Of a DNA stretch of 64,000 nt, positions 43,313-50,419 are shown in pieces. This DNA comes from Cellulosimicrobium cellulans (GTDB taxonomy: Bacteria; Actinomycetota; Actinomycetes; Actinomycetales; Cellulomonadaceae): positions 1-64,000 of the forward strand of contig NZ_BJNZ01000022.1 in the NCBI RefSeq assembly GCF_006539945.1. Direction: 5' to 3'. Both the position numbers and the translations under genes were made by a program. Within the stretch, counting starts at the first letter, position 1. Every line of letters starts with the position of its first letter. A model generated the notes under the pieces. That model ran no database searches. It had not been told where the DNA came from and was given only the letters and a program-made list of their open reading frames with translations.

Positions 43313-44229
43313 GCGAGAGCGCCGGGCACCGACCGTCCGACGACGCGGTGGATCCTCGCGGTCTCGGCCGGGCCCTCGAGCCGTTCACGACGCACCGTCG
43401 CCTGCTCTTCACGGTCGCGTACGAGATGACGGGCTCCGCCGCGGACGCCGAGGACGTGGTCCAGGAGGCGTGGTTGCGCTGGTCGTCGGCGGACCGGTCC
43501 GGTGTCCTGGACCCGCGCGCGTACCTCGTGCGCGTCACGACGCGCCTCGCGCTCGACCGGTTGCGCGTGCTGCGGAGGCGCCGCGAGACGTACGTGGGGT
43601 CATGGCTGCCCGACCCGCTCCTCACGACGCCGGACGCCGCGCTGCAGGTCGAGCGCGCGGAGGACGTGTCGATGGCGCTGCTCGTCGTGCTGGAGACGCT
43701 GAGCCCGCTCGAGCGCGCCGTGTTCGTGCTGCGCGAGGTGTTCGACGTCCCCTACGACGAGATCGCCGACGGCCTCGACCGCTCGCCCGAGGCCGTGCGC
43801 CAGACCGCGCACCGCGCGCGCGAGCACGTGCGCGCGCGGCGCCCGCGGTTCAGCCAGCCCGACGACGCGCAGCGCGCTGCCGTCGAGCGCTTCATGGCCG
43901 CGTGCGCGACGGGTGACACGACCGCGCTCGTCGAGATCCTCGCGCCGGACGTCGTCGTGGTGAGCGACGGCGGTGGCAAGGCGCGCGCGGCCCTGCGGCC
44001 CGTGACGGGAGCGGACAAGGTGGCGCGGATGCTCGTGGGTCTCTCGGCGAAGCCCGAGACGACGGCGATGGCCTTCGAGCCCGCACTCGTGAACGGCGCG
44101 CTGGGCGGCGTGTGGACCGTCGACGGGGAGCCCGCCATGGCCGCGACCGTCGAGTACGACGGCGAGCGCGTCGTGCGCGTCCTGCTCTTCCGGAACCCCG
44201 AGCGGCTGGCCGGGCTCAGACGAGCGTGA
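43309..44229 (+). CDS. ECF41-family RNA polymerase sigma factor with SnoaL-like C-terminal domain
   Basis: A 306-residue sigma factor. Region 2 (LLFTVAYEMTGSAADAEDVVQEAWLRW) and region 4 (LETLSPLERAVFVLREVFDVPYDEIADGL) are followed by an NTF2/SnoaL-like domain of about 110 residues. The two group markers are present: a WLPDPL in the inter-region linker (WLPEP in the family) and DGGGK in the C-terminal domain. In ECF41 the fused domain replaces an anti-sigma factor. The operon is preceded by the matching promoter motif at 42631. The last 14 nt overlap the convergent membrane protein gene. Confidence 0.92.
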   Translation: MSESAGHRPSDDAVDPRGLGRALEPFTTHRRLLFTVAYEMTGSAADAEDVVQEAWLRWSSADRSGVLDPRAYLVRVTTRLALDRLRVLRRRRETYVGSWLPDPLLTTPDAALQVERAEDVSMALLVVLETLSPLERAVFVLREVFDVPYDEIADGLDRSPEAVRQTAHRAREHVRARRPRFSQPDDAQRAAVERFMAACATGDTTALVEILAPDVVVVSDGGGKARAALRPVTGADKVARMLVGLSAKPETTAMAFEPALVNGALGGVWTVDGEPAMAATVEYDGERVVRVLLFRNPERLAGLRRA

Positions 44230-44434
44230 GGACGCCGAGCGCCCCGACCGCCAGCGCCAGCACGAGCGAGACCGCGATGAGCACGACGTGCACCGTGAGG
44301 AAGCGCGTCGCGCGTCCGGCGGCGTCACGCGAGCGCGGGTCCTTGGCGATGCGCTGGAGGAACCGCGGCCAGATGATCAGGTTCCACGCGGCGGTGACGA
44401 GCAGGACGACGGACCAGACGACGGGGAGCTCCAC
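44216..44434 (-). CDS. SCO4848-like small membrane protein
   Basis: A 72-residue protein with two membrane helices (VVWSVVLLVTAAWNLIIWP and HVVLIAVSLVLALAVGALG) joined by a basic loop RFLQRIAKDPRSRD. The WNLIIWPRFLQRI sequence is typical of a family of small actinobacterial membrane proteins named after SCO4848, function unknown. GTG start chosen because homologues begin here; the frame is open 56 codons upstream without coding character. Confidence 0.78.
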   Translation of the reverse strand: MELPVVWSVVLLVTAAWNLIIWPRFLQRIAKDPRSRDAAGRATRFLTVHVVLIAVSLVLALAVGALGVLTLV

Positions 44435-44518
44435 GCCCCGAGCATGACACCGGTCCGCGGTGTCCCGGGACGGAGGCGGGCGCACCGCGTGTGGGATCGA
44501 CCACATCGACGCCGGCAG

Positions 44519-44537
44519 CAAGGTGAGGCTAGCCTTG
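44519..44537. promoter_or_regulatory. Iron box (DtxR/IdeR/DmdR type)
   Basis: The 19-bp site with core AGGTGAGGCTAGCCT matches about 13 of 19 positions of the TTAGGTTAGSCTAACCTAA-type consensus. It lies 68 bp before the siderophore-interacting protein gene, consistent with iron repression. Confidence 0.7.
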
Positions 44538-44604
44538 CCTCGGTTCCGCGCTCGCGGGGCCGTCGTCCGCCCGGCACGCCGGGCCGCACTCCGAGGAGCC
44601 ACCG

Positions 44605-45435
44605 GTGGCCACCTTCAAGACGGTCAAGCCCGCCGACGCCCACGTCGTCACGCTGAGCGTCGTCGGGAGCAAGCGGGTGAGCCCTCACGTCGTGCGGGTC
44701 ACGCTCGGTGGGGACGACATGGAGCTCTTCACGCCGATGGGCTTCGACCAGTGGTTCCGGCTCTTCCTGGCCCGGGACGACCAGGACTCCCTGCGCCTGC
44801 CGACGCGCACGTCGGGCATGTGGTACGTCCAGTACCTCGCGACGCCCAAGGCGCGTCGGCCCTGGGTCCGCAACTACACGGTGCGCGCGGCACGGCCCGA
44901 CCTGCGCGAGATCGACGTCGACTTCGTGGTGCACGGCGACGCCGGCCCCGCGTCGTCGTTCGCGCTGTCCGCGCAGCCGGGGGACCGCGTCGGCCTGCTC
45001 GACCAGGGGGTCGGCTACAACCCGCGCGTCCCGCACGACTGGACGCTCGTCGTCACCGACGAGACCGGGCTGCCTGCCGTCGCGGGCATCTGCGAGTCGC
45101 TGCCCGACGACGCGCGCGGCCTCGCGATCGTCGAGATCCCCGAGGCGGCGGACGCGCAGGACTTCCGCGTGCCGGCGGGTGTCGAGCTCCGCTGGGTCGT
45201 GCGCGAGGGTGCGGCGCCCGCGGGCACCGACGCCCACGAGCTCCTGCCCGGGGCACTGGCGCTCGAGGCCGTGCGGTCGGCCGACCTGTCGTCCGGGCCC
45301 GTCTACGCGTACGCGGTGGGGGAGTCGGCGCTCGCGACGGGCGTGCGCCGCCACCTCGTCAACGACCGCGGCGTGCCGAAGGCCAACATCGACTTCGTCG
45401 GATACTGGCGGCACGGGCACGCCGCGTCGTCCTGA
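44605..45435 (+). CDS. Siderophore-interacting protein (FAD-dependent ferric-siderophore reductase)
   Basis: A 276-residue SIP/ViuB-type flavoprotein that releases iron from ferric siderophores in the cytoplasm. The N-terminal FAD-binding barrel has RNYTVRA (the RxY(S/T) motif) near residue 91 after HVVRVTLGGDDM; the C-terminal NAD(P)-binding-like domain includes VVTDETGLPAVAGICESLP and the GESALATGVRRHLV segment. GTG start after a GGAG; an iron box is upstream. No uptake genes lie next to it, so it may serve imported siderophores handled elsewhere. Confidence 0.92.
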   Translation: MATFKTVKPADAHVVTLSVVGSKRVSPHVVRVTLGGDDMELFTPMGFDQWFRLFLARDDQDSLRLPTRTSGMWYVQYLATPKARRPWVRNYTVRAARPDLREIDVDFVVHGDAGPASSFALSAQPGDRVGLLDQGVGYNPRVPHDWTLVVTDETGLPAVAGICESLPDDARGLAIVEIPEAADAQDFRVPAGVELRWVVREGAAPAGTDAHELLPGALALEAVRSADLSSGPVYAYAVGESALATGVRRHLVNDRGVPKANIDFVGYWRHGHAASS

Positions 45436-45504
45436 CCGTGCCTGCCGCGCGTCGTCGGGCGGGGCCGGGGCCGGAGGGGTGGCCGGGCGAGCGAGCGTCC
45501 GCGC

Positions 45505-46614
45505 TCAGACCCCGCGGAGCTGCTTGAACATCGGGCAGTCGAACGGGTCGCGCGCGGAGAGCCCGACCCGGTTGAGGTACCGCACGACGATGCCGTAGGA
45601 CTGCACGAGGCTCGTCTCCGTGTACGGCAGGCCGAGGTTCGCGCAGTGCTCGCGCACGATCTCGCGCGCCCGCGCGAGGTGGGGTCGCGGCATGCTCGGG
45701 AAGAGGTGGTGCTCGATCTGGAAGTTGAGCCCGCCCATGAGGATGTTCATCCACCAGCCACCGCGGATGTTGCGCGACGTGAGGACCTGCTTCGAGAGGA
45801 AGTCGATCTTCGTGTTCTCGGGGATGATCGCCATGCCCTTGTGGTTCGGCGCGAACGACGCGCCCATGTAGACGCCGAACACGGCGAGCTGCACGCCGAG
45901 GAAGGCGAACGCCATGCCGAGCGGCAGGAACCAGAAGATCGCGCCCACGTAGAGCGACAGGCGCAGCGTGAGGATCACGAGCTCGACGACCCGGGCCCGG
46001 AGGTTGCCGCGCGTCCGGCCGCCCGCGAGGAGCGAGCGGTACGCCTGGACGTGCAGGTTGAGGCCCTCGAGCGTGAGCAGCGGGAAGAACAGCCAGCCCT
46101 GGTAGCGGTTGATCACGGCCCGGAAGCCCTTCGCGGCGGCGGCGTCGTCGTCGAGGAAGACGACGACGTCCGGGGCGATGTCCGGGTCCTTGCCGCGCTG
46201 GTTGGGGTTCGCGTGGTGGCGTGTGTGCTTGTTCATCCACCACGAGTGGCTGATCCCCACGACGCCGTTCGCGAGGATGCGACCCAGACGGTCGTTCGCC
46301 GGGCCGGACGCGAAGACCTGGCGGTGCGACGCCTCGTGCGCGACGAACGCGAACTGCGTGAAGATCAGGCCGAGCGCCCCGGCGATCAGGAGCTGGAACC
46401 ACGAGTCGCCGAGGAGGACGAACCCGGCGACGGCGCCGCCGAGCGCGAGCGTCAGCACGGCGAGCGTCCACAGGTAGTAGCCGTGCGTGCGGTGAAGCAG
46501 TCCGGCGTCGCGCACGGTGCGCGACAGCGCGCTGTACGTGCTGGTCACGGCGCCCGGCTCGTCGGTGCGGGGGCGGGTGGCCCGGAAGCCCGGGCGCACT
46601 GCGGCAGAGGTCAT
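45505..46614 (-). CDS. Membrane fatty acid desaturase
   Basis: A 369-residue di-iron desaturase. The three histidine boxes are HEASH (residues 93-97), HTRHH (130-134) and QIEHH (299-303), with four membrane helices. The QIEHH third box is typical of front-end or delta-6-type acyl-lipid desaturases; actinobacterial members act on phospholipid or acyl-CoA chains. ATG start. It is a single gene; an inverted repeat at 46691-46706 upstream is a candidate operator. Confidence 0.88.
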   Translation of the reverse strand: MTSAAVRPGFRATRPRTDEPGAVTSTYSALSRTVRDAGLLHRTHGYYLWTLAVLTLALGGAVAGFVLLGDSWFQLLIAGALGLIFTQFAFVAHEASHRQVFASGPANDRLGRILANGVVGISHSWWMNKHTRHHANPNQRGKDPDIAPDVVVFLDDDAAAAKGFRAVINRYQGWLFFPLLTLEGLNLHVQAYRSLLAGGRTRGNLRARVVELVILTLRLSLYVGAIFWFLPLGMAFAFLGVQLAVFGVYMGASFAPNHKGMAIIPENTKIDFLSKQVLTSRNIRGGWWMNILMGGLNFQIEHHLFPSMPRPHLARAREIVREHCANLGLPYTETSLVQSYGIVVRYLNRVGLSARDPFDCPMFKQLRGV

Positions 46615-46690
46615 GTGTCCTCGCAGGGGTGTCGGTGTCGACTTCCCAGCCGCGGAGGTGAGCGGGTGCTCGTGGTGCAGATGCCCTCAC

Positions 46691-46706
46691 CCTACGGGAC
46701 CGTAGG
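46691..46706. promoter_or_regulatory. Inverted repeat CCTACGG-GA-CCGTAGG upstream of the desaturase
   Basis: Perfect 7-bp arms, about 80 bp before the desaturase ATG. On the minus strand each half gives a TACGG/TAGGG word, so it may cover the -10 region. Candidate regulator site. Confidence 0.45.
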
Positions 46707-46767
46707 TTGCATGCGCGAGGGGGGCGGGTGAAGGAGTCGCGAAGGAGCGCCTCCCGCGCCGTCGAGG

Positions 46768-47721
46768 TCAGGCGGCGAAGCGGAAGGTCTGGCGGTACTC
46801 CGTCGGCGTGATGCCGACGGCGCGCCGGAAGTGGTGGCGCAGGAGCGCCGCCGACCCGAACCCGCAGCGCCGCGCGACCTCCTCGAGGTCCAGCGTCGAC
46901 TCCTCGAGCAGGGACTGCGCATGCCCCACGCGCTGCGACGTGAGCCACGCGAGCGGCGTCGTCCCGGTCTGGGCGACGAACGAGCGTGCGAACGTGCGCT
47001 CCGACGTGTGAGCACGGCGTGCCAGGTCCCGCACCGTGAGCGGCTCGTCGAGGTGCTCGGTCATCCACTCCAGCAGCTCGGCGAACGAGTCCTCCTCGCA
47101 CTCCGGCACCGGGCGCTCGATGAACTGCCGCTGCCCGCCCTCGCGCTGGGGCGGCACGACCATGCGCCGCGCGATCGTGTTCGCGACCTTCGCCCCGAGC
47201 TCGCGCCGCACGAGGTGCAGGCACGCGTCGATCCCCGCGGCGGTCCCGGCGCTCGTGACGAGGTTGCCGTCGTCGACGAACAGCACGTCCGGGTCGATGT
47301 CCAGGCTGGGGTACTGGCGGCGCAGCTCGTCGGCGTGCATCCAGTGGGTCGTGACGCGCCGCCCCTCGATCACGCCGGCCGCGGCGAGGAGGAAGACCCC
47401 CGAGCACACGCTCAGCAGCAGCGCGCCGCGCTCGGACGCGCGCCGCACCGCGTCCAGCACCTCGGGCGGGTAGTGCGAGCCCATGCGGATCGCGGGGACG
47501 ACGAGGAGGTCGACGTCGTCCGTCGCGTCGAGCCCGTGGTCCGGGACGACCTGCGCCCCGACCGACGTGCGCACGGGACGCCCGGCGACCGGCCCGCACA
47601 CGCGGAAGTCGAACGACGGGACGCCGTCCTCGCTGCGGTCGAGGCCGAACACCTCGCACACGACGCCGAACTCGAACGGGGCCAGGCCGTCGCACACGAC
47701 GGCCGCGACGGAGCGCACCAT
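46768..47721 (-). CDS. GlxA-type AraC-family transcriptional regulator
   Basis: A 317-residue regulator with an N-terminal DJ-1/PfpI amidotransferase-like domain (residues 1-180: VVCDGLAPFEFGVVCEVFGLDR, a nucleophile-elbow LLSVCSGVFLLAAAGV with Cys, THWMHADELRRQYP) and a C-terminal AraC helix-turn-helix pair (about 215-310: LTVRDLARRAHTSERTFARSF, LEEVARRCGFGSAALLRHHF). Such proteins regulate catabolic or stress genes. ATG start with TAGCGT ending 8 nt upstream. Confidence 0.92.
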   Translation of the reverse strand: MVRSVAAVVCDGLAPFEFGVVCEVFGLDRSEDGVPSFDFRVCGPVAGRPVRTSVGAQVVPDHGLDATDDVDLLVVPAIRMGSHYPPEVLDAVRRASERGALLLSVCSGVFLLAAAGVIEGRRVTTHWMHADELRRQYPSLDIDPDVLFVDDGNLVTSAGTAAGIDACLHLVRRELGAKVANTIARRMVVPPQREGGQRQFIERPVPECEEDSFAELLEWMTEHLDEPLTVRDLARRAHTSERTFARSFVAQTGTTPLAWLTSQRVGHAQSLLEESTLDLEEVARRCGFGSAALLRHHFRRAVGITPTEYRQTFRFAA

Positions 47722-47728
47722 GCACGGC

Positions 47729-47734
47729 ACGCTA
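47729..47734 (-). promoter_or_regulatory. -10 box TAGCGT of the GlxA-like gene
   Basis: On the minus strand TAGCGT ends 8 nt before the ATG, leaving room only for a leaderless or near-leaderless transcript. Confidence 0.5.
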
Positions 47735-47811
47735 CGCCCGTGGCGGGATCTTGTCGAGAGGTGTCGGTCCTGCCACTCGTCGGCGGAGCTCCCCGGCGGA
47801 AGGGTGGGGGC

Positions 47812-48210
47812 ATGGACATCTTCTGGGGTGTGATGGTTCTTCTCCTCGTCGTCGGCCCGACCGTCGCGGCGCTCGTGGTGCGGCGTGAGGACCCGGCGCG
47901 GCCGTGGTTCCCCGCGGGGTCCGACGGCGCGTGGCCGGGCGGTGGCGCCTGGGGCGACCGGACGGTCCACGGCGAGCGCTGGGACCGCGACGCGCAGCGT
48001 CTCGACGCCGACCTGCGGGCGGCGGCCTCGCGCCCGGACGTGCAGGGCGGGCCCGTGGACCCGCACGAGGTCGCCGCCGAGATGGTGCTGCGGCGCGTCG
48101 TCCCGAACCCTGCGGTGCGGGACGGTGTTCGCGGGCTCCCGCCGGCTCCCGCGACGCACGCCGAGCCGGCGCCGTCGCGGGCGGGGCGGCGCGTGCGGCT
48201 CCCACGCTGA
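47812..48210 (+). CDS. Small membrane-anchored hypothetical protein
   Basis: A 132-residue protein with one N-terminal membrane helix (IFWGVMVLLLVVGPTVAALVV) and a cytoplasmic Gly/Arg/Asp-rich part containing GERWDRDAQRLDADLRAAA, which may form a short helix. No family recognised. The ATG is preceded by AAGGGTGGGGG, which could act as a ribosome-binding site or, as AAGGGT at -12 to -7, as a -10 box. It ends at a bidirectional terminator. Confidence 0.65.
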   Translation: MDIFWGVMVLLLVVGPTVAALVVRREDPARPWFPAGSDGAWPGGGAWGDRTVHGERWDRDAQRLDADLRAAASRPDVQGGPVDPHEVAAEMVLRRVVPNPAVRDGVRGLPPAPATHAEPAPSRAGRRVRLPR

Positions 48211-48230
48211 CCGGCTCGCGCAGAGTCGGA

Positions 48231-48265
48231 CGACGGCCCGGACCTCGTGGAGGTCCGGGCCGTCG
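48231..48265. terminator. Bidirectional terminator between the membrane protein gene and mqo
   Basis: A 16-bp perfect stem (48231-48246 with 48250-48265) and GTG loop lies between the two convergent stops. Confidence 0.75.
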
Positions 48266-48288
48266 CGGGGGAGGGCGTCAGATCGTGC

Positions 48289-49809
48289 TCAGGCGCGCGA
48301 GCCGACCGCGTCGACGTCCGCGCCACCCGTGAGCTGGTCGAGGCCCTCGAGCTCCTCGGCCTCCCACGGCGCCTGGCCGAGGCTCGGGATCATCGTCGCG
48401 AGCTCGGGGCGCCACTTGGTGAAGCGGGCGGGGAAGCAGCGCTCGAGCAGGTCGATCATCGCGGGGACCGCGGTCGACGCGCCCGGGGAGGCGCCGAGCA
48501 GGCCCGCGATGGAGCCGTCGCCCGCGGCGATGACCTCGGTGCCGAACTCGAGGACGCCCTTGCCGTCCTCGTCCTTCTTGATCACCTGGACGCGCTGGCC
48601 CGCGGTGATGGTCTCCCAGTCCTTGGGGTGCGCCGCCGGCATGAAGCCCTGGAGCGCCGTGAACTTGGTCTCCGGGCTCGCGAGGAGCTGGCCCACCAGG
48701 TACTGGGTGAGGTCGAGGTTCTTCAGGCCCGCGCCCACCATCGAGCCGAGGTTGTGCAGGCGCAGCGACGTGAACAGCCCGAGGTACTTGCCCTTCTTGA
48801 GGTACTTGGGGCTGAACCCGGCGTACGGGCCGAACATCAGGTAGGTCTTGCCCTCGACGACGCGCGTGTCCAGGTGCGGGACGGACATGGGCGGGGAGCC
48901 GACGTCGGCCTTGCCGTACACCTTGGCCTGGTGCTGCGCGACGAGCTCGGGGCTGTCGGTGCGCAGGAACTCGCCGCTGATCGGGAAGCCGCCGTAACCC
49001 TTGGCCTCGGGGATGCCCGCGGCCTGGAGCAGCGGCAGCGCGCCGCCGCCCGCGCCGACGAACACGAACCGGGCCTCGACGGTCGAGCGGCGCTTCGGGG
49101 CGTTCCACGAGCGGTCCTTGACCGTCAGGCGCCAGCGGCCGTCCTTCGTCTTCTTGAGGTTCTTCACCTCGTGCTCGAGGAAGAGCTGCGTGCCCTGCGC
49201 GACGAGGTAGTCGACGAGCTGCTGCGTGAGGGCGCCGAAGTCGACGTCCGTGCCGCTCGTCGCGCGCGTCGCCGCGACCGGCTCGTCGCCGTCGCGCTCC
49301 GCGACGAGGAGCGGCGCCCACTCGGCGATCACGGCGGGGTCGTCGCTGAACTCGAGCTCGCTGAACAGCGGGTGCCGGCGTAGCGTCTCGAACCGGCGGC
49401 GCAGGTAGTCGACGTTCTCCGCGCCGCGGACGAACGTCATGTGCGGCGTGCGGGAGATGAAGCTCGCGGGCTGCGGGAGGGCGCCCGTCGTCAGCAGGTG
49501 GTGCCAGAACTCGCGCGAGACCTCGAACTGCTCGTTGATCTTCACCGCCTTGGTGATGTCGATCGAGCCGTCGGGCTTCTCCGGCGTGTAGTTCAGCTCG
49601 CACAGGGCGGCATGACCCGTCCCGGCGTTGTTCCACGGGTTCGACGACTCCTGCGCCACGGCGTCCAGACGCTCGTAGATGCGCACGGTCCAGGAGGGTT
49701 CCAGGACCTTGAGGAGAGCTCCCAGCGTGGCACTCATGATGCCACCGCCGATGAGGGCTACGTCGATCTGGTCTGCGCTGCTTGCGGGGTTGCTCGCTCG
49801 ACTCGACAC
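48289..49809 (-). CDS. mqo: Malate:quinone oxidoreductase
   Basis: A 506-residue FAD enzyme of the membrane surface that oxidises malate and passes electrons to the quinone pool. DVALIGGGIMSATLGALLKVLEP is the FAD-binding start; ESSNPWNNAGTGHAALCELNYTP, VDFGALTQQLVDYL, VFVGAGGGALPLLQ and GFPISGEFLR are characteristic of Mqo. GTG start without a ribosome-binding site; TAGAAT stands at -12 to -7. The gene feeds the same quinol pool used by cytochrome bd, but nothing shows shared regulation. Confidence 0.95.
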   Translation of the reverse strand: MSSRASNPASSADQIDVALIGGGIMSATLGALLKVLEPSWTVRIYERLDAVAQESSNPWNNAGTGHAALCELNYTPEKPDGSIDITKAVKINEQFEVSREFWHHLLTTGALPQPASFISRTPHMTFVRGAENVDYLRRRFETLRRHPLFSELEFSDDPAVIAEWAPLLVAERDGDEPVAATRATSGTDVDFGALTQQLVDYLVAQGTQLFLEHEVKNLKKTKDGRWRLTVKDRSWNAPKRRSTVEARFVFVGAGGGALPLLQAAGIPEAKGYGGFPISGEFLRTDSPELVAQHQAKVYGKADVGSPPMSVPHLDTRVVEGKTYLMFGPYAGFSPKYLKKGKYLGLFTSLRLHNLGSMVGAGLKNLDLTQYLVGQLLASPETKFTALQGFMPAAHPKDWETITAGQRVQVIKKDEDGKGVLEFGTEVIAAGDGSIAGLLGASPGASTAVPAMIDLLERCFPARFTKWRPELATMIPSLGQAPWEAEELEGLDQLTGGADVDAVGSRA

Positions 49810-49815
49810 GCTCCG

Positions 49816-49821
49816 ATTCTA
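49816..49821 (-). promoter_or_regulatory. -10 box TAGAAT of mqo, leaderless type
   Basis: On the minus strand TAGAAT, close to TATAAT, ends 7 nt before the GTG. A -35-like GTTAGT is 17 nt further upstream. Confidence 0.6.
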
Positions 49822-49942
49822 CGCTTGTGAAAGAGTGCACTAACTGTGCGGTGCGTCACGGGCGTGCGTCACACTTTCCCGGGACGAACGTCCTGAGCGG
49901 CACAGGCGGACGACTCACCCCTCGCGCGGGCCCCTTCTCGCC

Positions 49943-50067
49943 GAGGGAGAACCCTGGTCCCCAAGGTAGAGCCCTGGCTGGCCGAGGTAGAGCCCTGGTC
50001 ACGCGAGGTAGAGCCGTGGTTGCGCGAGGTAGAGCCGTGGTTGCGCGAGGTAGAGCCGTGGTTCTTG
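49943..50067 (+). repeat. Tandem repeat, six units of 20-21 bp
   Basis: Units start at 49943, 49963, 49984, 50005, 50026 and 50047. The consensus is GAGGTAGAGCCSTGGTTGCGC; units 4 and 5 are identical and unit 1 is the most diverged (GAGGGAGAACCCTGGTCCCC). There are no spacers between units. The 21-bp period equals seven codons, so open frames run through it on several strands. Confidence 0.85.
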
Positions 50068-50099
50068 TGCTCGACGGCGTGTGGTCGCCCTGGGTGGTC

Positions 50100-50190
50100 G
50101 GGGTGGGTGGTGGTGCCGCGTCTACCATCCGCCGCTCGTTCCTCGCGGCTCCCGCCAGGCCCGCCACGACGCGGCACCACCACCCACCCC
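50100..50190. repeat. Structured hairpin repeat, copy 1
   Basis: A perfect 22-bp outer stem (50100-50121 with 50169-50190) closes a 47-nt apical part (50122-50168). Within it an inner 5-bp stem GCCGC/GCGGC (50131-50135 with 50145-50149) holds the 9-nt loop TCGTTCCTC, followed by two CCCGCC words. The 47-nt part recurs with 41 identical positions in ligD at 62612-62658. Confidence 0.85.
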
Positions 50191-50335
50191 GCCCGGCGTC
50201 GTCCCACCCTGGTCTGCGCTCGCCCGGGGGCACCGCCCGCGGTGTCGGTTCGCCCGCCTCGTCGCCGCCCGTTGCCTGTGGGTTGCCGCTGGGTCGCGCG
50301 GTGGGCCTGAGAACCGCCACCGTTCCCCCTCGGCG

Positions 50336-50419
50336 GACAGGGGCTCTCTCTCGCGTGAAACAGGGCTCCACATCGGCGCACCGAGCCCTCTCTCGCGCGA
50401 CCAGGGTTCTAGCTCGGCG
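50336..50419 (-). repeat. Degenerate 20-23-bp repeats, inverted relative to the left array
   Basis: Four diverged units begin near 50336, 50357, 50380 and 50400. The last (ACCAGGGTTCTAGCTCGGCG) is nearly the reverse complement of the first unit of the left array. They run up to and into the 3' end of the maleylpyruvate isomerase-fold gene. Confidence 0.6.

Larger units (their letters stand above)
49941..50417. mobile_element. Putative non-autonomous inverted-repeat element (MITE-like)
   Basis: A 477-bp segment between mqo and the maleylpyruvate isomerase-fold gene. It is bounded by imperfect inverted repeats: CCGAGGGAGAACCCTGGT (49941-49958) and ACCAGGGTTCTAGCTCGG (50400-50417), 16 of 18 matching. 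Inside, 20-21-bp repeats run in one orientation on the left and the opposite on the right, and a long perfect hairpin (50100-50190) sits between. No transposase or other protein gene can be supported. The stop codon of the neighbouring minus-strand gene lies in the right terminal repeat. Target-site duplication is not evident. The remaining part, 50191-50335, has no recognised content apart from GC-rich sequence. Confidence 0.5.

Noticed and set aside
49943-50067. CRISPR array
   Set aside because: Units are contiguous with no spacers and no cas genes are nearby.
49984-50067. tRNA or tRNA-derived sequence (GGTAGAGCC resembles a D arm, GGTTC a T arm)
   Set aside because: No acceptor or anticodon stem can be drawn; the similarity is limited to short words.
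49856-50381. Minus-strand open frames of about 170 codons with HGSTSRN heptad repeats
   Set aside because: The open frames follow from the 21-bp repeat period and high GC; no ribosome-binding site or -10 box fits, and the region is better explained as a repeat element.
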